Shown here: piece by piece, positions 1 through 7,658 of the stretch
Numbering within the stretch: position 1 is the stretch's first letter
How the letters are laid out: each line of letters opens with the position of its first letter
Source of the DNA: Gynuella sp050296195
GTDB taxonomy: Bacteria; Pseudomonadota; Gammaproteobacteria; Pseudomonadales; Natronospirillaceae
Strand: one strand, 5' to 3'
Assembly (NCBI RefSeq): GCF_050296195.1
Contig: NZ_JBNKRB010000036.1
Length of the DNA stretch: 64,000 nucleotides
The notes under the pieces: model-generated
What the model saw: only the letters and a program-made list of their open reading frames with translations
Told to the model about the DNA's origin: nothing
The model's database searches: none
Translations under genes and position numbers: made by a program

Positions 1-630
1 GGCCCGCAATCCGATAGCGATCGTCTGCATGGGCACAAAACCAGGCAATTGCTCAACCCGTTGCAACCAGGCTCTGATCGCCTCGTAAGGCTCCAGAGAG
101 ATATAGCCTTCCGGAGCCTGAGCCACATAAGAGTACATTGCCAGATCAGCAATATTCGCAGTTTCCCCGGTTAAAAAAGCCCGTGAATGCAGTTCTGCTT
201 CCATAAATGTCAGCAATCTTTCTGCTTCCGTTTTTGCCGGAGTGAGGTCAGCATCCGATTTAAACACCACCATCCTCCGCGCCGTTGATGGGCCATAGGC
301 CAATGGGCCGGCCGCCAGAGATAACCAGCGCTGCACATGCGCGGCGCCCTGAGGATCACGCGGCAACCAGGTACCATCATCGTAGCGACTGGCGAGATAA
401 ACCAGAATCGCATTGGAATCCATTTGTACGAAACCGGCATCATCGATCACCGGCACCTGACCATATGGGTTCAATGCCAGAAACTCCGGCTGTTTGTGTT
501 CGCCTTTAAGCAGGTCGACCAGAATCGACTCATACGGTAAATCCAGCATAGACAACAACATTTCCACCCGATGACAATGACCGGATATTGGATGCTGATA
601 GAACTTGATCGGTTGTTCAGGCTTAACCAT
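1..630 (-). CDS. Glutathione S-transferase family protein (3' end outside window)
   Basis: The frame reads from an ATG at 630 to the left edge without a stop, so about 210 residues are visible and the C-terminus is missing. The N-terminal half is a thioredoxin-like GST domain: an early segment FYQHPISGHCHRVEMLLS, then a cis-proline region NPYGQVPVIDD and an MDSNAILVYL segment that matches the glutathione-contacting QS/DS region. The C-terminal half is alpha-helical with LTGETANIADLAMYSYV, the usual GST helix motif. It would be a cytosolic enzyme conjugating glutathione to electrophiles; the substrate cannot be read. A purine-rich GAAGGAG stretch lies just upstream of the ATG. Confidence 0.85.
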   Translation of the reverse strand, partial: MVKPEQPIKFYQHPISGHCHRVEMLLSMLDLPYESILVDLLKGEHKQPEFLALNPYGQVPVIDDAGFVQMDSNAILVYLASRYDDGTWLPRDPQGAAHVQRWLSLAAGPLAYGPSTARRMVVFKSDADLTPAKTEAERLLTFMEAELHSRAFLTGETANIADLAMYSYVAQAPEGYISLEPYEAIRAWLQRVEQLPGFVPMQTIAIGLRA

Positions 631-1127
631 TAAAAATACTCCTTCGGTGACTCAATCAATTTATTAACCTGGCAATGAACTTGTCAGGTTAGTCGTGGTG
701 CTGGAATGCATCAGTATGGACCTAAGATGCATACGAGCCTATTTAATCTCACAAATCCCACCAGAACGTCTGCCACACAACAGCGGACACCCATGTGCCT
801 TTACGGGAACAACAGCCATATCAAGAGATGTGACTCAAGCGTAGCTCCGCTAACACCGTTTGAACAGCCCTGCTTATGGCAACCATGGCTAAATGACCAG
901 AACCCGGGAGGTGGAAATAACCCATTATCTTCGGATACACAGATAAAAACGCATTCCCAGTCAGAATGATACCCCTGGAATTACAATTCTAAACCGTTAA
1001 TCCAGGGACAACTCCCTGCAATCAGAAAAAACACCCCCATATCTACAGCGTGAGACCGCAATAACCGATATTTATCAGGCATCGGCGGTCACCCCCTCAA
1101 ATGCTGGTATGCGCAGGAGATTTCATC
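631..1127. other. Intergenic region, no supported gene
   Basis: About 500 bases between the divergent GST and small repeat-protein genes. A short open frame lies at 706-969, but its composition (many His, Asn, Thr, Pro) and lack of a ribosome site argue against coding. One GGACACCCA word occurs at 785-793; the same word dominates the repeats near 29.7-31.4 kb. Promoters of both flanking genes should lie here but I cannot place them. Confidence 0.4.
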
Positions 1128-1724
1128 ATGAGTATTTCCCCTTCTCAGGCTCCAGGCTCCTCTCTCTCCCATTCGTTACAACAACAGACTCAGCCCAAAA
1201 GCGATCAAAGCCTTAGCGGCCAGTTACAAACACTGACCAAAGCCATTGATAGCGGTGATCTCAACCGCATTCAAAACACCTACGAAAATCTCAAAACATC
1301 TCTCCCGGCCAACACTGGCAATGATAATGATCCCGTCGGTCAGTTTCTGGCAGCAGTCGCAAATGGTCTGGAAAGCAAGGACCTGAGCAGCCTGCAAAAT
1401 GCAGCGGACACGTTTACCGAAACGCCACCAACGACATCCACCAAACCTGCTGCATCACCCTTACTCAGCGAAGATTCCAGTAGCGAGCTCACCAAACTGA
1501 TCAAAGCACTGGAATCCAACAACACCGAGAGCGCCCAGTCATCCTACGGTTCCCTGGTTACCACACTCAATGAAAATGGTAGTAGTGAGAGCACATCCCT
1601 GGCGAATGCGCTGAGTCAGGTTGGTGATGCCCTTCAGAATGGCGATACCGAACAGGCCCGCTCACGCCTGCAACAGACACTGCAGGATCTTTCGCCAGGC
1701 AGCCTGATCGTCGCCGAGGCGTAA
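1128..1724 (+). CDS. Hypothetical protein with two internal helical repeats
   Basis: I do not recognise a family. The 198-residue protein is hydrophilic, rich in Ser, Gln, Asn and Leu, has no cysteine and no signal peptide. It seems built of two copies of a unit of about 70 residues: the first around residues 30-100 (QLQTLTKAIDSGDLNRIQ, later LAAVANGLESKDLSSLQ), the second around 120-192 (ELTKLIKALESNNTESAQ, later LSQVGDALQNGDTEQARSRL). Each half carries two similar helix-turn segments with a (S/N)GD or SKD turn, suggesting a helical solenoid. The start at 1128 is chosen over the in-frame ATG at 1101 because AGGAG precedes it at good spacing. A hairpin terminator follows. Confidence 0.7.
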   Translation: MSISPSQAPGSSLSHSLQQQTQPKSDQSLSGQLQTLTKAIDSGDLNRIQNTYENLKTSLPANTGNDNDPVGQFLAAVANGLESKDLSSLQNAADTFTETPPTTSTKPAASPLLSEDSSSELTKLIKALESNNTESAQSSYGSLVTTLNENGSSESTSLANALSQVGDALQNGDTEQARSRLQQTLQDLSPGSLIVAEA

Positions 1725-1742
1725 TCAGAACGACCTCCCGCC

Positions 1743-1768
1743 AGCGCATCAATCGGCGATGCGCTTTT
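1743..1768 (+). terminator. Rho-independent terminator
   Basis: Arms AGCGCATC (1743-1750) and GATGCGCT (1758-1765) form an 8-bp stem followed by TTTT. It ends the small repeat-protein gene and overlaps the last codons of the convergent GH18 gene. Confidence 0.7.
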
Positions 1769-3992
1769 GTCCGGAACGAACGAACTGCTTCCACCAGGGA
1801 GCATGACACCAGCGATTTGCCGCAGAACACAAGCCAAAATAATCCAGTACATCTGTCATCAATGCTTGGCGGGAATCGCGCGAATAAACAGTCTCAAAGG
1901 GTACCGTCAGGTACACCAGTCGGCCTTCCCGACTGCCATCTCCAAACACCCCCTGGTATTGAACACAAACACCCTCTGCCACATCTGCATCGGTCGCCTC
2001 ATCGCGCATACATAAGCTTGCACCATCAACAGGACTGATCACATCAGCGGAATTCACATCATAGGTACCATGAAAACCATCATCAAACGTCACACGATCA
2101 TGCTGCTCAAACACGCTGCCGGAAACCCCCGCAACGGTATACACAGAAACGCTGTCACGAACATATACAGCTTTTAAAAAGTCGTGATAAAAAGATTGAT
2201 CAGCCGTACTCCCCTTGGCCTGTAAATCGAAACCAATATCAGAACCGGACACAAACAGATTACCCCCCATCTGCAAGTAATCCTTCACAGTACGCTGCTC
2301 CATTGCATTAAAACTATCGGTACCAGTACTTTCGTTAGCGTTTATCCAGATAACCGCCTGATAATCCTGCAAACTGATATGCCCGCCTTCAATGGCATCA
2401 TTTGTCGCCATATCAAAGGAAACATTATTCAGCTCAAGAGCACTGGCAACATGGCGCACAATCTTATCGGCAAAATCGTAACCCTTTACACGTTCCGCTC
2501 CGTAAACCACCAATACAGGAGCACTAGCCAGTGAAGGATTGGCCGCCAGAATCTCTGTTGGCTGACTTTCTCCATAACCATTCACCGCTGTCACTTTAAA
2601 GTAACCCACGTAATCCGGCACCAACCAATGATATCGATTTGAAGCATGAGTAAAATAATGACCTTCATCGAAATGCACGCCATCCAGACTGAAATACACC
2701 TTATATCCCTCGGCATCATTCATCGCATCAACTGTTATCTCCACCCCGGAATGAATACTCCGCAAATAAAAGTTAGCTGGAGATAGCGGCGGCAGTGAGG
2801 TTCCAAATGCATCCTTTAAAGCCTGCTGTAACTCCGGTCGCTGACCATCATATGTCAACGCCCAAATAGCCGCGCCTTGCAGCCGCATATTATTAATCAG
2901 ATCATACTTGAGCTTCAGGCTCTGGCCATTATCAAACCACCCCTGAAACCATTCATGATCCCAATATTTATACCAGGGCGTCTGCGATTCACTGTCCCAC
3001 AGGCGGCCATACACCTCACTATTGGGATGCGCAATATGGTACGGAATTGACGTTCCCGCAGCTTGCGTGGGTGACTCAAACTGATCATCCTCGGTTTTCC
3101 ACTCATAACCAAAGAACGGCACACTGAGAATCAGTTTTTCGGTATTCGCAGAAGTCTTATCCAGATAATCGTCTACCGTATTGGTTACATTCAACGCTCC
3201 CCAACGGGTTCCGGTCAGAGGTGCCGATGGCCCGGCAGTTTTGGAGGTTCGCCAATGAAAATCATACCCCTGCATAATCAGCCCATCGGTCACCTGTGCC
3301 AGCGCGTCATAATCAAATACATGTCGCCAATCGACCGCAGGTGTAAACATCGTCACCATAGACTCTTTGATCTGTTCATGAAACGCCGCACTCAAATCAG
3401 ACATGAACGACACCAAATTTTCCTTTTGATGATCAGCCGAAGGAACCCCCTCAAAATCAATACTGACCCCATCGGCATTAGCATCTTTCACAGCTACCAA
3501 CAGATTATCGATTAACCTCTGGCGGTTTTCCGACGACGCCAACAGACGGGTAATCTCAGAACCATTAAACAAAATAACCGTTAACACCACCCTGACACCT
3601 TCACGGTGAGCCCGATCAATCAACTCGGCCGCCGGCCAATGATGACGGCTCACAATCGTCCCACTGCCATCAATCTCCACACCAAAGTAAGCAATGGTCG
3701 TCAACAGGTCATAATTTAATCCCGGATAGCTGTCATAGGCCCAATACGGCAAATACCCAAATACCTCTTTATCAGTGACTCTGACTTTTGGAATCAAATC
3801 CACCGGCTTTGCCGTTTTTGGTTTAACCAATGATTGCGGCAAAAATTGTCTCGGGGGCACATCATCCCGGTGCGCTTCCCACTCCAATTGATGAATACCC
3901 GGCGGAACTGCAACGGCCTTCTCATTCGACTGAGCCATCAAAAACGACGACAGTAATGTCGCCATGCCCAACAGCCAATATTTGTGGTTCAT
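1749..3992 (-). CDS. Secreted glycoside hydrolase family 18 (chitinase-like) protein
   Basis: The 747-residue protein starts with a signal peptide (basic MNHK, then WLLGMATLLSSFLMAQS). The start at 3992 is preferred to 4019 because GAGG sits at proper spacing and the signal peptide begins there. Residues about 75-415 form a GH18 TIM barrel with FGYLPYWAYDSYPGLNYD near its start and the catalytic strand DGVSIDFE (D174, D179, E181; E181 is the acid). The middle Asp of the usual DxxDxDxE is Ser177. Residues about 420-490 resemble a fibronectin-III-like module, and about 500-745 an alpha/beta domain starting VLVVYGAERVKG, flavodoxin or GATase-like. It probably acts on chitin or a related beta-1,4 N-acetylglucosamine polymer outside the cytoplasm, or in cell-wall turnover. 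Confidence 0.85.
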   Translation of the reverse strand: MNHKYWLLGMATLLSSFLMAQSNEKAVAVPPGIHQLEWEAHRDDVPPRQFLPQSLVKPKTAKPVDLIPKVRVTDKEVFGYLPYWAYDSYPGLNYDLLTTIAYFGVEIDGSGTIVSRHHWPAAELIDRAHREGVRVVLTVILFNGSEITRLLASSENRQRLIDNLLVAVKDANADGVSIDFEGVPSADHQKENLVSFMSDLSAAFHEQIKESMVTMFTPAVDWRHVFDYDALAQVTDGLIMQGYDFHWRTSKTAGPSAPLTGTRWGALNVTNTVDDYLDKTSANTEKLILSVPFFGYEWKTEDDQFESPTQAAGTSIPYHIAHPNSEVYGRLWDSESQTPWYKYWDHEWFQGWFDNGQSLKLKYDLINNMRLQGAAIWALTYDGQRPELQQALKDAFGTSLPPLSPANFYLRSIHSGVEITVDAMNDAEGYKVYFSLDGVHFDEGHYFTHASNRYHWLVPDYVGYFKVTAVNGYGESQPTEILAANPSLASAPVLVVYGAERVKGYDFADKIVRHVASALELNNVSFDMATNDAIEGGHISLQDYQAVIWINANESTGTDSFNAMEQRTVKDYLQMGGNLFVSGSDIGFDLQAKGSTADQSFYHDFLKAVYVRDSVSVYTVAGVSGSVFEQHDRVTFDDGFHGTYDVNSADVISPVDGASLCMRDEATDADVAEGVCVQYQGVFGDGSREGRLVYLTVPFETVYSRDSRQALMTDVLDYFGLCSAANRWCHAPWWKQFVRSGQKRIAD

Positions 3993-4919
3993 GAAAACCT
4001 CGCTTGTGATTGTAGTCATTGGAATCTCTGAATAATGTCGGTGAGAAAGCCAGAATAAGGAAAAAATCTGTGACCAATCCGTTTAGAGTGCTCTTGGGTT
4101 ACCCCACGGATCAATAACCGTGGCATAAAATCAGAAACTTATAAGGTATAAATCACCGGTTTAAACAGATTTTAGGGCCGCACTGGCGACGCAGGTCGTT
4201 ATTCATAGTTTCCATTATTGTTGTTATAACTTACCGTCAATACTTATGACTCTTAGCAACGCAACATCCTGTTTTCTTAGACCGTCGATTAACCCCACCG
4301 GACACCGTAAAACATGTATAAAAATGTGATACAAATACTGAATGATCAACGCCTCAACTACATCATTCAGAAACACCTCAGATAGACGGAAATTTATATA
4401 TTTATTATGAAAAACAGAATGTAACGCACAATATGGTAGGTATCACAAAAAGAGTCATCATACTTTAGTCACAGGAAAATCAGCATAAGTGTGATGTACA
4501 GCTTAAAATGTGAAAATATTGATGAATGCATCAAGCGAGCACAGAGTCAGCGCGCCAATCCGGCCGGCATGAATTAATACGTCACGACAACACAAGACTT
4601 GAATCTCAACTTACTTGAGGTGGATTTCGCCCGGAAACCAAACAGGCTACCCTGACATATTGAGCAATACTGTGAGCAACATACTCATCTCTCCAGGCAC
4701 ACATGGCTGACGATTAATACTGGCGCCTCTTGGCATCATGCCGCTACCCCGACCAGATGAATAACGGCATTACGCCTTTCCGGATAAACGCGCGCTGGCA
4801 GTACTTACCAATCCATACCCAATGAATCAAAAGAACCGCCAACGTCTACCTCTTGGATACCTGACTACCAGTGCCCCTGGGGGCTTTACTCGCCACAGAC
4901 TTCGGGTTACTGTTGCGCC
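3993..4919. other. AT-rich intergenic region upstream of the GH18 gene
   Basis: About 930 bases with no convincing gene. Near the GH18 gene there is a perfect 6-bp hairpin (CCACGG 4104-4109 and CCGTGG 4118-4123) in what would be its 5' untranslated region on the minus strand. I looked for a cyclic-di-GMP riboswitch there and did not find its core. The rest is AT-rich with no repeats I could recognise. Confidence 0.4.
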
Positions 4920-5100
4920 GCGCTGGCAAAAAACCAGCGCCGGGATTAGCACCCTGAAAACTCTTCACGGCGGTACATCAAGGCGCATCCGCGTCTTTTT
5001 TTGTACTGGTGCTTACGCACGCCTGTCTGTTTTGGCAGGCCGGGCGGGCCAGCTTCGGCTGGGCCGCTTTCCGTGAAGAGCGGTAGTGCTAACCCGTTTC
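4920..5100 (+). ncRNA. Candidate C4-like structured antisense RNA region
   Basis: The stretch is packed with nested inverted repeats: GCGCTGG/CCAGCGC (4920-4926, 4934-4940); CGGGATTAGCAC (4941-4952) pairing with GTGCTAACCCG (5086-5096) apart from one unpaired base; CTCTTCACGG (4961-4970) pairing perfectly with CCGTGAAGAG (5071-5080); a GCCTG/CAGGC hairpin near 5021-5040; and a hairpin with a TTCG loop near 5048-5066. The overlapping frame 4822-5076 reads GGTSRRIRVFF and AGRAGQLRLGRFP, wording I associate with Icd/Ash-type phage proteins, which lie beside C4 RNA in P1/P4-like elements. The structure is seen; the C4 assignment is inference. Confidence 0.4.
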
Positions 5101-5169
5101 GGCCTGCCCCCAGTTCCGCTTAGCACCGGATTGAGGGGCATTGTTTTTCACATGTTCACGGAAAACTTC

Positions 5170-5463
5170 ATGTCATCTATTCAATTATCCGAAGCCCAAA
5201 CGAAAGAACTGCTGTGTCACCGCTGCCTGAGCGTTCGCGACGAACACGGACAAATCCATCACCTGCCCGATTTCAGAGCCTTTGGCCTGGCCTACACCCG
5301 CCGCGACGCCTGCAGTCAGGTTAGCGCTATACTCTCGTTTATGCAGGCCCAACTCGGCCTCTACGACCATCCCTCCTTCAACGGTATGGACGAAGAAGCC
5401 CTCATCGGCCAAACCCTCATACTCAGCCTGTGCCGCTCACTGCTCGCACTACCGGAAAATTAA
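5170..5463 (+). CDS. Small hypothetical protein downstream of the C4-like element
   Basis: A 97-residue protein not recognised with certainty. It starts MSSIQLSEAQTKELLCHRCL, has a CHRC pair and a middle segment RRDACSQVSAILSFMQAQL that looks like an amphipathic helix, and ends in LIGQTLILSLCRSLLALPEN. Two Ala/Leu-rich helices separated by a loop recall small phage-associated proteins such as the DUF3077 type, but this is only a layout resemblance. ATG 5170 is chosen; ATG 5152 in the same frame is possible. Its position after a C4-like structured RNA and before its own terminator suggests a prophage or satellite remnant that may still be regulated by that RNA. Confidence 0.6.
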   Translation: MSSIQLSEAQTKELLCHRCLSVRDEHGQIHHLPDFRAFGLAYTRRDACSQVSAILSFMQAQLGLYDHPSFNGMDEEALIGQTLILSLCRSLLALPEN

Positions 5464-5476
5464 ACCCCAAAAACCA

Positions 5477-5503
5477 AAAAGCCCGGAATAAATCCGGGCT
5501 TTT
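5477..5503 (+). terminator. Rho-independent terminator
   Basis: Perfect 11-bp stem: AAAAGCCCGGA (5477-5487), loop ATAAA, TCCGGGCTTTT (5493-5503). It ends the small gene at 5463 and insulates the CRISPR trailer from it; A-richness on the left arm could make it work on both strands. Confidence 0.85.
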
Positions 5504-5589
5504 ATCAACAACCGAACAAGAAACTATACTGACTACCACAAAAAACCAAACAACCGGTTTTATACTGCATGAATAAATAATAATCATGA

Positions 5590-5625
5590 AAACAAAAAAC
5601 CTGGCGCAGAGGTTTTTCAGGTTTT
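5590..5625 (-). terminator. Candidate terminator of the CRISPR transcript
   Basis: On the minus strand AAAACCTG (complement of 5618-5625) pairs over 8 bp with CAGGTTTT (complement of 5596-5603), and the second arm continues into a T run. It lies immediately beyond the last, decayed repeat, where the array transcript should stop. Confidence 0.5.
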
Positions 5626-6783
5626 TATTGCTGCTTGGGCGGCAGTGAACGAGGCTGACAGAACATTAGCTGATTTTCTAAGCTGCCTGTGCGGCAGTGA
5701 ACATACTAAGCACAGACATCTTGTTGGTGATGATTTTCTAAGCTGCCTGTGCGGCAGTGAACGAAACGCGGGAGCCAAGGTATACATAGTGTACTTTCTA
5801 AGCTGCCTGTGCGGCAGTGAACTGTTAGCGCCACGGGAGATACAATTGCCAAAATTTCTAAGCTGCCTGTGCGGCAGTGAACGGTCGAGGGAACCGCCGA
5901 CACTCAGCCCGTCTTTTCTAAGCTGCCTGTGCAGCAGTGAACATTTGCGTAACGGTAAAACGATTTTTTGCCGTTTTCTAAGCTGCCTGTGCGGCAGTGA
6001 ACAAAGACTGTAATTGAATTTCTTGAGCGAGTCATTTCTAAGCTGCCTGTGCGGCAGTGAACTCGTACACGGACAACAGGAGGATGGTCTGAATTTTCTA
6101 AGCTGCCTGTGCGGCAGTGAACGTGTTTCAGAATATTGCTGCTCTGAGTGCTGTTTTCTAAGCTGCCTGTGCGGCAGTGAACAAAGAAGTCCTGCCCAAA
6201 ATTAAGCCGGCACTTTTCTAAGCTGCCTGTGCGGCAGTGAACGGTGGGCGTTGTGCTCGCCGCTTTAGCATTGATTTCTAAGCTGCCTGTGCGGCAGTGA
6301 ACTGGGGGCGCTGCTATTGCAGCGTTTATTTTATTTTCTAAGCTGCCTGTGCGGCAGTGAACACGATTTCTGTGCTTTGACTGTTTCCTTGACATTTCTA
6401 AGCTGCCTGTGCGGCAGTGAACTAGGTAAGTTAGGTCTTTCCGATGCCCTCACATTTCTAAGCTGCCTGTGCGGCAGTGAACGTTCTCCTTATGAGCTGG
6501 GGTTCAATTGGAAATTTCTAAGCTGCCTGTGCGGCAGTGAACAGCATGCCACGCGATGTGATGGAGATTGAAGCTTTCTAAGCTGCCTGTGCGGCAGTGA
6601 ACAGAAAGAAATGACGTGGATAGTAGACTCGAAATTTCTAAGCTGCCTGTGCGGCAGTGAACATAGCAGCGCCAGCCAGTGATGCCACGCCCATGTTTCT
6701 AAGCTGCCTGTGCGGCAGTGAACGATCCTTTTTCTCTGCCCAATTTCCTGATGTCTTTCTACGCTGCCTGTGCGGCAGTGAAC
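5623..6783 (-). CRISPR. Type I-F CRISPR array, 19 clear repeats plus one decayed repeat
   Basis: The 28-bp repeat on the plus strand is TTTCTAAGCTGCCTGTGCGG then CAGTGAAC; its complement GTTCACTGCCGCACAGGCAG then CTTAGAAA is the type I-F consensus form, so the array is read on the minus strand. Repeats begin at 5675 and every 60 bases to 6635, then at 6696 and 6756. Spacers are 32 nt except 6663-6695 (33 nt). A decayed repeat at 5623-5650 (six mismatches) is followed by a 24-nt spacer and marks the trailer end. Two internal variants are seen: 5915-5942 (G to A at 5933, turning the loop-closing C-G of the hairpin into U-G) and the leader-proximal 6756-6783 (AAG to ACG). The cas genes lie upstream on the same strand. 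Confidence 0.99.
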
Positions 6784-6994
6784 TGAAGTATAAACCTCAA
6801 AAATTCAGTTACAACAATCACTTAGGCAATTTTTGGGGTTTTAACCAATGTTTTTAAGCGATTTTGTAACTTATTGATTTTCAAACAGTTTTTTAAGGAG
6901 CCAAAAAGATTGGTATTTTCATCCAATTCCGGGCTTTATGGTATTGCAGTTTATAGGTGGATGCCATCGTTAATATGGCTGTTTTTATAACGAT
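6784..6994 (-). promoter_or_regulatory. CRISPR leader with IHF-like site
   Basis: This AT-rich stretch lies between the cas terminator and the first repeat, so it should carry the promoter of the array and the signals for spacer insertion. On the minus strand, 6881 to 6869 reads AATCAATAAGTTA, a full match to the IHF consensus WATCAANNNNTTR, starting about 85 nt from the leader-repeat junction. IHF bending of the leader is known to be needed for integration in type I-F systems. A clear sigma-70 promoter was not placed. Confidence 0.7.
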
Positions 6995-7031
6995 AAAAAA
7001 AGCAGAAACGGGTGGTTCCATTTCTGCTTTT
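6995..7031 (-). terminator. Terminator of the cas operon
   Basis: On the minus strand an 11-bp perfect stem (arms 7021-7031 and 6998-7008, AAAAGCAGAAA/TTTCTGCTTTT) with a 12-nt loop is followed by seven T residues. It sits 57 nt beyond the cas6f stop and separates the cas transcript from the leader. Confidence 0.85.
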
Positions 7032-7088
7032 GAGGGTGCTGTTGTGTATCTATCAGCTCGTGTTGGATGAGTGTTTCAGGTTGTGTAA

Positions 7089-7649
7089 TTAACTATCTGT
7101 AAACCAGGGAATGGTAGCGGTTTTGGAAAGCCCAAACTGATCAAATTCACCTGCGACAGAAGTATCGGTTATCGGTCCCAATTGAATGAATCGCAGGTAT
7201 TTGTGCCCGCTGGATGCACTGGTTAGTTCCAGGTATGGGTTATCAAGTGTGCTGCCATTCATTTTAGCAACATAACCGTTTACTTCCGCTTGAGTGATTT
7301 TGCCTTTTTTCAGCAATCGTCTCAGTTTGGCTGAAGTCATGTTGGGCTGTCTGCGAGAGACCGTTCGATAGCCAACACCTGGTGGTACCGGGAGTATATT
7401 GCTGATCTGGCAATAACCGATCATGGCACCTATCCAGTTTCGGCTCATAAGGGTGTCCAGTTCTGCAGCAGTAGCATGCAGACGCAAAAGATTGCCCAGG
7501 CTTTTTTGATGACTAGGGAAGCTGACACCTATCCGGGTTGCGCGTATATCGCACAGTGCTTTGTGAAATTTACTGTAAAGCGAATTCATGAGCACTGGTA
7601 GCGGAAACTCCGGATCAGGCATCAGTTTGATGTCGATGTAATGATCCAT
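7089..7649 (-). CDS. cas6f: CRISPR endoribonuclease Cas6f (Csy4)
   Basis: At 186 residues it matches the usual Csy4 length. It cuts the long CRISPR transcript at the 3' base of each repeat hairpin and stays bound to the 3' end of the crRNA in the Csy complex. The general-base histidine is at position 29 (SKFHKALCDI), the same number as in the Pseudomonas aeruginosa protein. An Arg-rich stretch RRLLKKGKI in the C-terminal half fits the helix that grips the RNA hairpin. It begins 9 bases after the csy3 stop with an AGAGGGGA ribosome site. It is the last gene of the cas operon. Confidence 0.96.
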   Translation of the reverse strand: MDHYIDIKLMPDPEFPLPVLMNSLYSKFHKALCDIRATRIGVSFPSHQKSLGNLLRLHATAAELDTLMSRNWIGAMIGYCQISNILPVPPGVGYRTVSRRQPNMTSAKLRRLLKKGKITQAEVNGYVAKMNGSTLDNPYLELTSASSGHKYLRFIQLGPITDTSVAGEFDQFGLSKTATIPWFTDS

Positions 7650-7658
7650 AATCCCCTC

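Noticed and set aside
706..969. Open frame of 87 codons
   Set aside because: No ribosome site, His/Asn/Thr/Pro-rich composition and no family resemblance.
3993..4200. Possible cyclic-di-GMP riboswitch before the GH18 gene
   Set aside because: Only a simple CCACGG/CCGTGG hairpin is present; the conserved riboswitch core was not found.
5645..6857. Several open frames on both strands with a repeated peptide FLSCLCGSE or VHCRTGSLE
   Set aside because: They are translations of the CRISPR repeat; the 60-bp period is a multiple of three, which keeps the frames open by accident.
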